Positions 1-7,745 of a stretch of DNA of 64,000 nucleotides are shown here, piece after piece. Below the pieces are notes generated by a model. It worked only from the letters and a program-made list of their open reading frames with translations, had not been told where the DNA came from and ran no database searches. The stretch is from Streptomyces sp. Je 1-79 (GTDB lineage: Bacteria > Actinomycetota > Actinomycetes > Streptomycetales > Streptomycetaceae): assembly GCF_025195125.1 (NCBI RefSeq), contig NZ_JAMGSL010000020.1, positions 1 through 64,000 on the forward strand. Direction: 5' to 3'. The position numbers and the translations under genes were made by a program. Within the stretch, counting starts at the first letter, position 1. Every line of letters begins with the position of its first letter.

Positions 1-11
1 CCCGGGAGGCA

Positions 12-41
12 GGGGCGTACGGGCAGAGACCCGTACGCCCC
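12..41. terminator. Strong hairpin, probable intrinsic terminator
   Basis: A perfect 12-bp inverted repeat (GGGGCGTACGGG and its complement) encloses the 6-nt loop CAGAGA. There is no T-run, as is usual for terminators in this kind of genome. It probably ends a gene lying outside the left edge of the window. Confidence 0.6.
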
Positions 42-95
42 CTCGGCCGCGCCGCGAGGGTCCGGGGTGTCAGTGGCGCGCTGTACGTTGCGGCC

Positions 96-686
96 ATGGG
101 GATCTACCTGGTCAGCGTCGGGGCGGAGGAATGGTTCGATGAGGGAGAGGGCGGGTGGGGGGAGGTCGCCTCTTCACTCAACGAGGAGTTGGGACGACGG
201 GGGCTGCCACCCTACGAGTCGGTGCCGGAAAAGACCGACCTCGTTCGCGGTTCGGGGCAGGCGTTCGAGGAGAAGCTGATCCCGTCCATGGACGGGTTGG
301 TCGCGTTGTGTCAGGCACATCTGCCGCCCGACGCCGTGGAGACGCTGTGCGGCTGGTCGGTGATGGTGCCGATGTCGCTCGACGAGGAGATCTGGCTGCC
401 GGTCGGCTCCAGCTATACGGAGTCGTCGACGATGGTCGCCGGCGCTCCCCAGGTGTTGGAGGTCGCGGAACGGCTGGCCGCTGCCATCAGTCTGCCGAGG
501 GAGACACCGGAGATGTGCGACAACCTCGATCTGACCATGTGGTTCATGGACGGATCGGCGAAAGACCTGGCCGCGGTCCGGCCAGGTCCATGGAGCGATG
601 ACCTGGACACGGCCTTCTACGTCGCCCTCTATCTACGCGCCGCCCAGCACTCGATCCGACGCGGCTGCCCGATCGTCTACTCCTGA
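96..686 (+). CDS. Hypothetical cytosolic protein, 196 aa
   Basis: I do not recognise a named family. The 196-aa product is acidic, has no signal peptide or membrane segment, and begins MGIYLVSVGAEEWF, a start I associate with hypothetical proteins in Streptomyces. The ATG at 96 is the first good start, but the ribosome site before it is weak. The sequence has a mix of Trp, Asp and Glu typical of a folded globular protein, and G/C-rich third positions support real coding. It stands alone: a hairpin ends the previous unit at 12-41, and an insertion sequence begins within about 170 bases downstream. No function is proposed. Confidence 0.75.
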   Translation: MGIYLVSVGAEEWFDEGEGGWGEVASSLNEELGRRGLPPYESVPEKTDLVRGSGQAFEEKLIPSMDGLVALCQAHLPPDAVETLCGWSVMVPMSLDEEIWLPVGSSYTESSTMVAGAPQVLEVAERLAAAISLPRETPEMCDNLDLTMWFMDGSAKDLAAVRPGPWSDDLDTAFYVALYLRAAQHSIRRGCPIVYS

Positions 687-852
687 TCCGTCCGGGCGTG
701 GACAGGCGGTGCGGAAGTGGCATCGGGATCCGCGCCGCCGGCACGGCCTGCCCGTCGCTAGTGCCGTGACCGGAAACGATCACCGGGTTGGTGGTGACGG
801 GCCTCGGGCCGGTTGGATGTGGCGACACGTCCGATGGGCACGGGGAGGCGGT

Positions 853-1965
853 ATGGCACGGACGGTCAGGGTGCGCAGGCTGACCGAGCAGGAGGGACAG
901 AAGGCGCAGCGGATCGTGCGCCGGAGCAGCACCAGCACGGTCCGATACCGGCGCGCGGTGATGCTGCTGGCCTCGGCGGGTGGGAACAGCGTCCCCGTCA
1001 TCGCCCGGCTCGTCCAGGCCGACGAGGACACCGTGCGCGACGTCATCCACAAGTTCAATGAAATCGGGCCGGCCTGCCTGGACCCTCGGTGGGCGGGAGG
1101 CCGTCCCCGCCTACTCACGGCTGACGACGAGGACTTCGTCATCCAGACGGCCACCACCCGCCCCACCAAGCTCGGCAAACCGTTCACCCGCTGGTCGATC
1201 CGCAAGCTTGCGGATCACCTGCGGCGCAACGTCGCCCATCCGATACGGATCGGCCGAGGGGCCCTGAGGCTGCTGCTGGCCCGCCGCGGAGTCACTTTCT
1301 AGCGCACCAAGACCTGGAAGGAGTCCACCGACCCGGACTTCGACGCCAAGCTGGACCGGATCGAGTACGCCGTCAACGAGCGGCCGGACCGTACCTTCGC
1401 CTTCGACGAGTTCGGCCCGCTTGGCATCCGCCCGACCTCCGGATCCTGCTGGGCCAAACAGGGCAGGCCCGACCGGCTGCCGGTCACCTTCCACCGTACT
1501 CACGGGGTGACGTACTTCCACGGCTGCTACTCGGTCGGCGACGACACCCTGTGGGGCGTCAACCGGCGCCGCAAGGGCATCGCCCCCAGCTGGGCCGCAC
1601 TGCGCTCGATCCGTGCAGCCCGACCGGACGGTGCCCCGATCTACGTGATCCCGGACAACCTGTCCGCCCACAAGAACTGGCGCATCCGCCGCTGGGCAGC
1701 GAAGAACAAGGCCGAGCTGTGCTTCACCCCGACGAACGCGTCCTGGGCCAACCCGATCGAGGCCCACTTCGGACCGCTGCGGCAGTTCACCCTCGCCAAC
1801 TCCAACCATCCCAACCACACCGTCCAGACCCGGGAGTTGCACCACTACCTGCGCTGGCGTAACCAGAACGCCCGCCACCCCGACGTCCTGGCCGCTCAAC
1901 GCCGCGAACGCGCCCGAATCCGCAGCGAGAAAGGCATCCGCTGGGGCGGACGACTCGCCGCGTGA
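853..1965 (+). pseudogene. IS630-family transposase interrupted by an in-frame amber codon
   Basis: Reading from ATG 853 gives an N-terminal helix-turn-helix part (VRRLTEQEGQ, then PVIARLVQADEDTVRD). A single TAG at 1300-1302 then interrupts it. The same frame continues with RTKTWKESTDPDFDAKLDR to the natural stop at 1965, about 370 codons in all. In intact relatives this junction usually reads TFQRTKTWKES as I recall it, so a CAG-to-TAG change explains the stop. The catalytic DDE residues remain: Asp in FAFDEFGPLG, Asp in YVIPDNLSAHK and Glu in SWANPIEAHFGPL. I could not find convincing terminal inverted repeats on either side (687-852 and 1966-1992), so the element boundaries are unknown. 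The element is probably inactive unless the amber codon is suppressed. Confidence 0.88.
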
Positions 1966-1992
1966 CCGGTCAGTCAGGCAAGGCCAGGCCGG

Positions 1993-2655
1993 TTATCCGA
2001 GCGGGGTGATCTCCTTCGGGCCGTAGCAAGCGGCGGACTTCCCCGTGACCAGAGCCCAGTAGCGGTCGCCGAAGGACCAGTGCCACCATTCCGTGGGGTA
2101 GTTCACCAGCCCCGCCCCTGCCAGCGCGGAACCCAGCAGCCTCCGGTTGGCACGGGCCTCCTCGCTGATGTTGGCGGCATGGGTGTAGCAGGCGCCCTCG
2201 CTCTCCTCCGGGTCCGCGTTCATCCGTGTGCCCAGGTCCAGTTCGCGCCCACCGGCATCGGCCAGGGTCAGGTCGACGGCCGCGCCGGCGCTGTGCGGAG
2301 CGATGTCGGGCGGTGACACATATCGGCTCGCTGCCGAATAGATCTGCTGGGCGGACCATTCCGGGTGGGTAGCCCGCAGCTGGCTCGCGTACTCCTCGAA
2401 GTACTCCCGCTGAAGAGAAGGGGGCCGATATCCCTCGACGAACAGCAGCCGCAAGTCCTGGGGAAGCCCCGCCTGGGCCTTGAGCAGCCGCTCCAGCACG
2501 CCTTCCCGCAGGTAGGCGAAGGCATCTGCCGGGTCTTGCTTGCGTGCGTCGACCAGCAGCGAACCGGCGGCGCGAACGTCCACGAGACGTTCACCGCACT
2601 CCGCAACGGGTATGGCGGCGACCTTCGGGTCCGACATCAACACGATCTCACTCAT
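1993..2655 (-). CDS. D-alanyl-D-alanine dipeptidase, VanX/M15D family
   Basis: A 220-aa cytosolic zinc peptidase. The family cleaves D-Ala-D-Ala; in glycopeptide resistance this removes the vancomycin target, while stand-alone copies recycle peptidoglycan fragments. Visible M15D features are VEGYRP (Arg77), the zinc motif SPPDIAPHSAGAAVDLTL (His121 and Asp128), and EWWHW (Glu189 base, His192 zinc ligand). Length fits VanX proteins. There is no signal peptide. No vanH, vanA or vanRS lies nearby, so a resistance role is not supported by context. It is the last gene of a co-directional minus-strand run (amidase, glycosyltransferase, dipeptidase) with gaps of 45 and 51 bases. The IS630 remnant lies 27 bases beyond its stop. 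Confidence 0.88.
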   Translation of the reverse strand: MSEIVLMSDPKVAAIPVAECGERLVDVRAAGSLLVDARKQDPADAFAYLREGVLERLLKAQAGLPQDLRLLFVEGYRPPSLQREYFEEYASQLRATHPEWSAQQIYSAASRYVSPPDIAPHSAGAAVDLTLADAGGRELDLGTRMNADPEESEGACYTHAANISEEARANRRLLGSALAGAGLVNYPTEWWHWSFGDRYWALVTGKSAACYGPKEITPLG

Positions 2656-2706
2656 GACGCGATCATCCCGCAGGGCTCAACCCGGCGAACCTATGCGGTC
2701 AGGGCA

Positions 2707-3948
2707 CTAGCCGAGGCGCTCCAGGGTGTCCAGTACGGGCTGCGCTCCGTCCTCCTGGGCCAGATGCCCCGCGAGGAGACGGGAGCGTGTGCGCAGGGCG
2801 GGGTCGTGGGTCGCGGCGGTGATCGCGGTCGCGAGGCGCTCCGCCGTCAGGCGCTGGAAGCGCACTGGGGTCGGGGCGACGCCGAGACGGGTGAGGCGGG
2901 CGGCCCAGAAGTGCTGGTCGAGCTGGACCGGGACAGGGACGGCCGGAACCCCGGCGCGCAGACCGGCCGCGGTCGTTCCCGCACCCGCGTGGTGGACGAC
3001 CGCGGCGGTCCGCGGGAACAGCCAGGCGTGCGGGACTTCCTGGACGGTGAGCAGGTCGTCGCCCTCCGCGTGCAGGCCGCTCCAACCCGCCTGGATGATC
3101 CCGCGGACCTTCGCCCGGCGCAGCGCTCGGGCGAGGAGGTCGCTGAGCCGCTCGGCCTCGGCGGTGACGCAGCTGCCGAAGCCGGCGAAAACCGGCGGCG
3201 GTCCGGCGGCGAGGAAGTCCACGAGCCGGGGATCGGGCTGCCACCCGGGCGTCGTCGGGGGCCACCAGTAGCCGCAGACCCGGTGGCCGTGGGGCCAGTC
3301 GGCGGGCCGCGCGACGATCCGGGTGCTGAACCCGTGCAGTACCGTCCGATCGCGTGGCAGGGACAGGGGGCCGCCCCAGCGCCGGGGCGGCAGCCCGAGC
3401 TCGCGCCGGAGCGTACCGACGGCGGGCGCGAAGATCCGGTCGGTGGCGGCCCACAGGGCGTGGGTGGCCAGCCGGTTGCCGTACGGTCCGAGAGACCGGC
3501 GCCCCGTCACCATCGGCGGGAACTCCGATGTGGGCTGGAGGGGCTGGAGGTGGAGGCCGATGGTCGGCAGGCGCAGCGCCTCGCCGAGCACGGAGCACAT
3601 GGGTTCGGTGACCGTGGAGCTCAGCAGGACGTCGGTTCCCTGGCGTACGGCCTCCGTGACACCGGCGCTCAGCCTGGGCATGAACGCCGCTGCCATGCGC
3701 ATGATCCGCGCCATCTCCACGGGTGCGCTGACGGCTCTGGCCAGCCCTTGTCCGCTCGCCGAAGCCAGTTCCTCGCGGGGGTCGACGGGCAGCGGCCGGA
3801 AACCGAGCCCGTGGACCGTCACCGCCTGTCTGAAGCGTTCATGGGTGGCGAGCACGACGTCGTGGCCCGCCGAGCGCAGCCGCGCGCCGAGCCCGGTGTA
3901 GGGAGCGACGTCGCCCCAGCTTCCCGCCGTCACGATCAACACGCGCAC
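2707..3948 (-). CDS. Glycosyltransferase, GT1/GT28 (MGT/UGT-like) fold
   Basis: A 413-aa GT-B transferase. The N-terminal acceptor half begins RVLIVTAGSWGDVAPYTGLG, as in the macrolide, sterol and flavonoid glucosyltransferase group. The C-terminal half carries the donor-binding signature VVHHAGAGTTAAGLRAG followed by PVQLDQHFWA. Family enzymes move a sugar from an NDP donor to a small hydrophobic acceptor; the acceptor here is unknown. The start is GTG 3948 with no clear ribosome site, so it could be coupled to the amidase upstream. No macrolide or polyketide cluster adjoins, so detoxification of foreign compounds is as plausible as biosynthesis. A second, different enzyme of this group is at 16450-17661. 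Confidence 0.88.
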   Translation of the reverse strand: MRVLIVTAGSWGDVAPYTGLGARLRSAGHDVVLATHERFRQAVTVHGLGFRPLPVDPREELASASGQGLARAVSAPVEMARIMRMAAAFMPRLSAGVTEAVRQGTDVLLSSTVTEPMCSVLGEALRLPTIGLHLQPLQPTSEFPPMVTGRRSLGPYGNRLATHALWAATDRIFAPAVGTLRRELGLPPRRWGGPLSLPRDRTVLHGFSTRIVARPADWPHGHRVCGYWWPPTTPGWQPDPRLVDFLAAGPPPVFAGFGSCVTAEAERLSDLLARALRRAKVRGIIQAGWSGLHAEGDDLLTVQEVPHAWLFPRTAAVVHHAGAGTTAAGLRAGVPAVPVPVQLDQHFWAARLTRLGVAPTPVRFQRLTAERLATAITAATHDPALRTRSRLLAGHLAQEDGAQPVLDTLERLG

Positions 3949-3993
3949 CGGAGCAGCATGCCAGACCCGGGGTGCGTCTTCGGGGAGGTGATG

Positions 3994-5469
3994 TCACGCG
4001 TCCTGGATGCGCCGGAACGGCTGCTCCGCCTCCAGTGCGAACGCGACCTCCAGCAGCGTCCGTTCGGCGCCGGGACGGCCGGAGAACATGACGCCGATGG
4101 GCAGTCCGTCGTCCGTGACGCTCGCGGCGGGCAGTGAGATCGACGGCGTGCCGACGACGTTGTTGACCGGGGTGAACGCGACGTACGCGAGGATCCGTTC
4201 GATCAGCGTCGCGTACGGAACGGTTGGGCTGAGGTGCCCGATGGGCGGCGTGGTGTGGGCGAGCACCGGGGAAAGGATGAGGTCCAGACCGCGGAACGCC
4301 GCCGCGTACGCCCGTCCTGTGCGCTTCAGCCTCCGCAGCACACCCGGGGTGCGCTGCCAGGTGCCGAGGTACGCCTCGCGCAGGCCTCGGCTGAGGCCGT
4401 CCATGCGGCGCCGGTCGAAGTCCGAGCCGAGCGTCCGGCCGGTGATACCGAGGAGGAAGGAGAGCATCCCCCAGTAGGTGAGGAAGTCCTCGGTGAAGCG
4501 CGGGTCGAGGGCAAGCTCCACCGGCTCCACGGTGTGGCCGAGCCGTTCGAGCGTGGCCGCGGTCTCCGTGACGGCCTCCCGGGTGGCGGTGTCGGCCTGG
4601 ACGCCGTTCGGCGAGTCGAGCAGGAACCCGATGCACAGGCGCCGCCCCGAGGGACCTTCGACGAGGCCCAGGGGCGGCAGCTTCGGGTTGCGCCAGTGGC
4701 TCTCGGCGGCGGCGAGGAACGCGGCGGTGTCCCGGACGGAGCGGCTCACGACACCGTCGGAGACGATGTCGAGGGGCAGTTGGCGGCTCTGGGCGTTCGC
4801 CACGACCCGGCCGCGGGTCGGCTTGAGACCGACGAGTCCGCAGCAGGCGGCGGGGATCCGGATCGAGCCGCCGCCGTCGTTGGCGTGCGCGATCGGTACC
4901 GCCCCGGCCGCGACGAGCGCGGCGCTGCCACCGGACGAACCGCCCGCCGAGTAACCCGTGTTCCAAGGGTTACGCACGGGCTCGGCGCCCTCGTACTCCG
5001 TGGTCGGGCTGAACCCGAACTCGGGCAGCCGGGTCTTGCCCAGCACCGTGACACCGCTGCTGAGGAACTGCCGGGCGAACGGAGCGTGCCGGCGCGCGGC
5101 CCGCGGCGTGAAGGCCGCGCTGCCGTGGCCGGTGGGCAGCCCCTTGTGGTCGGTGTTGTCCTTGACGAAGGTCGGCACCCCGGCGAAGGCGCCGCCCGGG
5201 ACCGCCGCACCGGCCGCACCGGCCGGGCCCGCCGGAACGCCTGCGGCCGGGCCCGTCACGCCGTTCGCGGGCGCGGGAAGGTCGACGTGCACCTGGACCG
5301 CGTGGAGCCGCGCCTCGACCGCCCGTACCCGCTCCGCCGCGTCCCGGGCGACCTCGGCGGCGCCGACCTCGCCTCGCCGAATCGCCGAGGCGAGACCGAC
5401 GGCGTCGTGCTCCCCCAGGGCGTCGTCCCGGAATGCGTGCACCGTCGTTCGTTCGTCGGATGTCGTCAC
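3994..5469 (-). CDS. Amidase, amidase-signature family
   Basis: A 491-aa hydrolase of the Ser-cisSer-Lys class that cleaves carboxamides to acids. The triad can be placed: Lys103 in FVKDNTD, the cis-Ser in the Gly/Ser motif AGGSSGGSAAL (about Ser178), and the nucleophile Ser202 in GGGSIRIPAA. A Gly/Ala/Pro-rich insertion at about residues 65-93 looks like a flexible loop. There is no signal peptide. The start is GTG 5469, with GAGGT upstream. Members range from indoleacetamide hydrolases to aryl-acylamidases and substrate cannot be read from sequence; no GatB or GatC neighbour exists, so it is not the tRNA amidotransferase subunit. It heads the minus-strand run and is divergent from snapalysin. 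Confidence 0.87.
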   Translation of the reverse strand: MTTSDERTTVHAFRDDALGEHDAVGLASAIRRGEVGAAEVARDAAERVRAVEARLHAVQVHVDLPAPANGVTGPAAGVPAGPAGAAGAAVPGGAFAGVPTFVKDNTDHKGLPTGHGSAAFTPRAARRHAPFARQFLSSGVTVLGKTRLPEFGFSPTTEYEGAEPVRNPWNTGYSAGGSSGGSAALVAAGAVPIAHANDGGGSIRIPAACCGLVGLKPTRGRVVANAQSRQLPLDIVSDGVVSRSVRDTAAFLAAAESHWRNPKLPPLGLVEGPSGRRLCIGFLLDSPNGVQADTATREAVTETAATLERLGHTVEPVELALDPRFTEDFLTYWGMLSFLLGITGRTLGSDFDRRRMDGLSRGLREAYLGTWQRTPGVLRRLKRTGRAYAAAFRGLDLILSPVLAHTTPPIGHLSPTVPYATLIERILAYVAFTPVNNVVGTPSISLPAASVTDDGLPIGVMFSGRPGAERTLLEVAFALEAEQPFRRIQDA

Positions 5470-5765
5470 CGCTACCTCAGCCCCGGCCGTGTGGATGGTT
5501 GTCCGCCATCATTCCCTACCGCCAAGTAACACGCGAGGGGTTCGGGTCGCCGCCACGACCCGACAGTGAAGCGCACGGCAGGGCGGACCAATTGACGGGT
5601 CATCAACAATGACAGGTGCATGGCGAATGCGGGGCCGGGGGCATAACGTCGGAGAGCCCCGGGAGGATCGGCGAACGACCGCCCCGGTCGACCAGGCACC
5701 ACGCCGCTCGTCCCGCACTCTCGGTTCCGCACGGATCCGAGCCCCCCACGAGTGAAGGAGCTGCA
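5470..5765. promoter_or_regulatory. Divergent amidase / snapalysin intergenic region
   Basis: This 296-base region must hold the promoters for the amidase (leftward) and snpA (rightward). In characterised snapalysin loci a LysR-type activator gene lies divergently next to snpA; here the divergent neighbour is an amidase and no regulator gene fits in the space. AT-richer sequence around 5590-5615 (ATTGACGGGTCATCAACA) is a plausible promoter element. I see no firm -10/-35 pair. Confidence 0.3.
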
Positions 5766-6344
5766 ATGCCGCTCTACACATGGCTGAAGGCGGGAACCAC
5801 CGCCGCCGTGGTCGTCCTGGCCACGGCGACGGCGGCGACCGCCGCGCCCGCACCGGAGCCGTCGACGGCGAGCGCGTCGGCGGTGGTGACACTTCGTTAC
5901 GACGACAGCCGGGCAGGCGGCTGGGAGTCGGCGATCGCGGCCGGGGTCGCGTCGTGGAACGCGAACGTCGGAAACCTGAAGCTGGTCGAGGCCGCTCCCG
6001 GCACCCGGGCCGAGATCGTGATCGTGGCCACCACCGGCTGGCCGCAGGCCACCCTCGGCCCCGTCCGTCCGGGTCGGCAGGTCCGCGTCGAGCTCGGGAG
6101 CCAGGCGGTGACGCAGGGGTACGACAAGACCCGCATAGCCGCCCACGAACTCGGCCACAGTCTGGGCCTGCCCGACACCAAGCCCGGCCCGTGCTCGCAG
6201 CTGATGTCCGGTTCGAGCGCCGGTACGAGTTGTGCGAACGCGGTCCCGAACGCGACCGAGCGCGCCCGGGTGGAGTCCGCCTACGCCAACGGCGCCGCCT
6301 TCCGCATCCCGACCGACGGCCGGATCCTGGTCGACGCCCCCTGA
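5766..6344 (+). CDS. snpA: Snapalysin, secreted small neutral metalloprotease (M7)
   Basis: A 192-aa secreted zinc protease. Residues 1 to about 27 form a signal peptide (MPLYTWLKAG, an Ala/Val core, ATAA cleavage region), followed by a short propeptide. The mature enzyme starts near VVTLRYDDS. The zinc motif is AAHELGHSLGLPD, with His127, Glu128, His131 and Asp137, the aspzincin-like HExxHxxGxxD typical of snapalysins. Met147 in CSQLMS fits the Met-turn and two cysteines (143, 156) can pair. The start ATG 5766 has GAAGGAG seven bases upstream. The enzyme degrades extracellular protein for nutrition. The usual divergent LysR regulator gene is absent. A strong hairpin follows at 6358. Confidence 0.92.
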   Translation: MPLYTWLKAGTTAAVVVLATATAATAAPAPEPSTASASAVVTLRYDDSRAGGWESAIAAGVASWNANVGNLKLVEAAPGTRAEIVIVATTGWPQATLGPVRPGRQVRVELGSQAVTQGYDKTRIAAHELGHSLGLPDTKPGPCSQLMSGSSAGTSCANAVPNATERARVESAYANGAAFRIPTDGRILVDAP

Positions 6345-6357
6345 CCGAGGGCCCAAC

Positions 6358-6398
6358 GGCAGGGTGTCCGACCGAACTTCGCGGTCGGGCACCCTGCC
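6358..6398 (+). terminator. Hairpin terminator after snapalysin
   Basis: A 17-bp stem with one G-U-type mismatch (6358-6374 against 6382-6398) and a 7-nt loop AACTTCG starts 13 bases after the snpA stop. The remaining 258 bases to the next gene hold no recognisable gene and presumably its promoter. Confidence 0.7.
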
Positions 6399-6656
6399 CC
6401 TCGTAGGCCGGCAGCCGACCGGAATCCCCGCCCACCCGGCATCGAAGCACGGCGCCGAACGCGGCGCCCCGGGCCGGCCCTCTCCACGGTCTCACCACAG
6501 GACGGGCGCGCGGTGTCCACGCCCTCATGGTCGGAACATGCCAAGCTCTTGGGCCTGAACCACCCACCGTGATCCGTCTGTCGGGCACCACGTCCGGGCC
6601 TGCCGACCGCCGGAACGAGGCGACGTGCCCGCCGAGCGAGAGGACACCCCCCACAC

Positions 6657-7493
6657 ATGTCCGCTCACCACAGGCAGCGCCCTTGGCGGCGCCCCGTCCT
6701 GAGCATCGTCGCGACCGCCGCGGTCGCCGTGTCCACCGCGGCCTACGCCTCCGGCGCCGACCCCACACCGGCCGGTGGCGGAGCGCCCGCCCCGGCTGCC
6801 GCGTCACTGGACGACACGTACTACGAAGGCGCGCTCGGCAAGTCCGGCCCCGAGCTCAAGAGCGCCCTCCACACGATCGTCAGCGAGCAGACCAAGCTCT
6901 CGTACGACGAGGTCTGGGAGGCGCTGAAGACCACCGACGAGGACCCGGCGAACCCGTCGAACGTCGTCCTGGTCTACTCCGGCCGCTCACAGGCCAAGGG
7001 CACCAACGGCGGCGAGGCGGACAACTGGAACCGCGAGCACGTCTGGGCCAAGTCGCACGGCGACTTCGGCACCTCCACCGGCCCGGGCACCGACATCCAC
7101 CACCTGCGCCCCGAGGACGTCTCCGTCAACGCGACGAGGGGGAACCTCGACTTCGACAACGGGGGCGACCCCGTCGACGAGGCACCCGGCAGCCTCTCCG
7201 ACGGCGACTCGTTCGAGCCGCGGGACGAGGTCAAGGGCGATGTCGCCCGCATGATCCTCTACATGGCCGTGCGCTACGAGGGTGGCGACGGCTTCCCCGA
7301 CCTCGAACCCAACGACCAGGTCGACAACGGTTCCGCGCCGGCGATGGGCCGCCTCTCGGTCCTCAAGCAGTGGAGCGACCAGGATCCGCCGGACGCGTTC
7401 GAGAAGGGGCGCAACGACAGGATCTTCGCCATCCAGAAGAACCGGAACCCCTTCATCGACCACCCCGAATGGGTCGCCGGCATCTGGAAGTGA
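6657..7493 (+). CDS. Secreted endonuclease, EndoI/Bsn-type His-Me nuclease
   Basis: A 278-aa extracellular nuclease. An Arg-rich start and hydrophobic stretch (about residues 13-32, VLSIVATAAVAVSTAAYA) form a signal peptide, followed by a Pro/Ala linker and the Endonuclease_1 domain from about residue 50. The active-site strand-helix reads WNREHVWAKSHG (Glu127-His128) and is followed by TDIHHLRPEDVSVNATRGN (His148 and His149), the beta-beta-alpha-metal signature of EndoI and Bsn nucleases. Relatives degrade DNA non-specifically outside the cell, supplying phosphate and nucleosides. The start ATG 6657 has GAGAGGA upstream. It lies on its own, closed by a very strong hairpin at 7507. Confidence 0.9.
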   Translation: MSAHHRQRPWRRPVLSIVATAAVAVSTAAYASGADPTPAGGGAPAPAAASLDDTYYEGALGKSGPELKSALHTIVSEQTKLSYDEVWEALKTTDEDPANPSNVVLVYSGRSQAKGTNGGEADNWNREHVWAKSHGDFGTSTGPGTDIHHLRPEDVSVNATRGNLDFDNGGDPVDEAPGSLSDGDSFEPRDEVKGDVARMILYMAVRYEGGDGFPDLEPNDQVDNGSAPAMGRLSVLKQWSDQDPPDAFEKGRNDRIFAIQKNRNPFIDHPEWVAGIWK

Positions 7494-7506
7494 CGCGGTA
7501 GCGGAG

Positions 7507-7554
7507 CACGAGGGCCCCGGGCCACGGAGGTCTCCGTGGCCCGGGGCCCTCGTG
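7507..7554. terminator. Very strong hairpin terminator
   Basis: A perfect 22-bp inverted repeat (7507-7528 against 7533-7554) with a 4-nt apex, 13 bases after the endonuclease stop. It isolates this gene from the betB operon. The next 190 bases, to 7745, contain no gene and should carry the bet promoter. A GTTCTG...CAGAAC inverted pair with a 20-base spacer lies in it, of unknown value. Confidence 0.85.
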
Positions 7555-7745
7555 CGTGACCACGTGGCCGACACCTCACCCACCCATGCGATACGCGCGG
7601 TATGTCCCGTTCTGGGCCGCCACCGAGGGTGAGACAGAACACTCTCCGTGATGCATTGCGCATGGATCCACCGGGCCAGGGCAGGCGGCCGGACTGCCGG
7701 TACGACCGGCAGGGGGATTCAAAGGAACGAAAGGCCGTACCCGAC

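Noticed and set aside
687..852. Terminal inverted repeats of the IS630 element
   Set aside because: I compared GTGCCGTGACCGG near 761 with the sequence after 1965 (TGACCGGTCAGTCAGG) and found no convincing inverted match.
1993..2655. Vancomycin-resistance cluster
   Set aside because: Only a VanX-like gene is present; vanH, vanA and vanRS are absent, so resistance is not supported.
2365..4137. 590-codon plus-strand open frame
   Set aside because: It is an antisense shadow of the glycosyltransferase and amidase genes; its Arg/Gly/Pro-rich translation has no domain pattern.
7512..7550. CRISPR-like or attachment-site reading of the strong hairpin
   Set aside because: It is a single perfect inverted repeat right after a gene stop, with no array; a terminator explains it.
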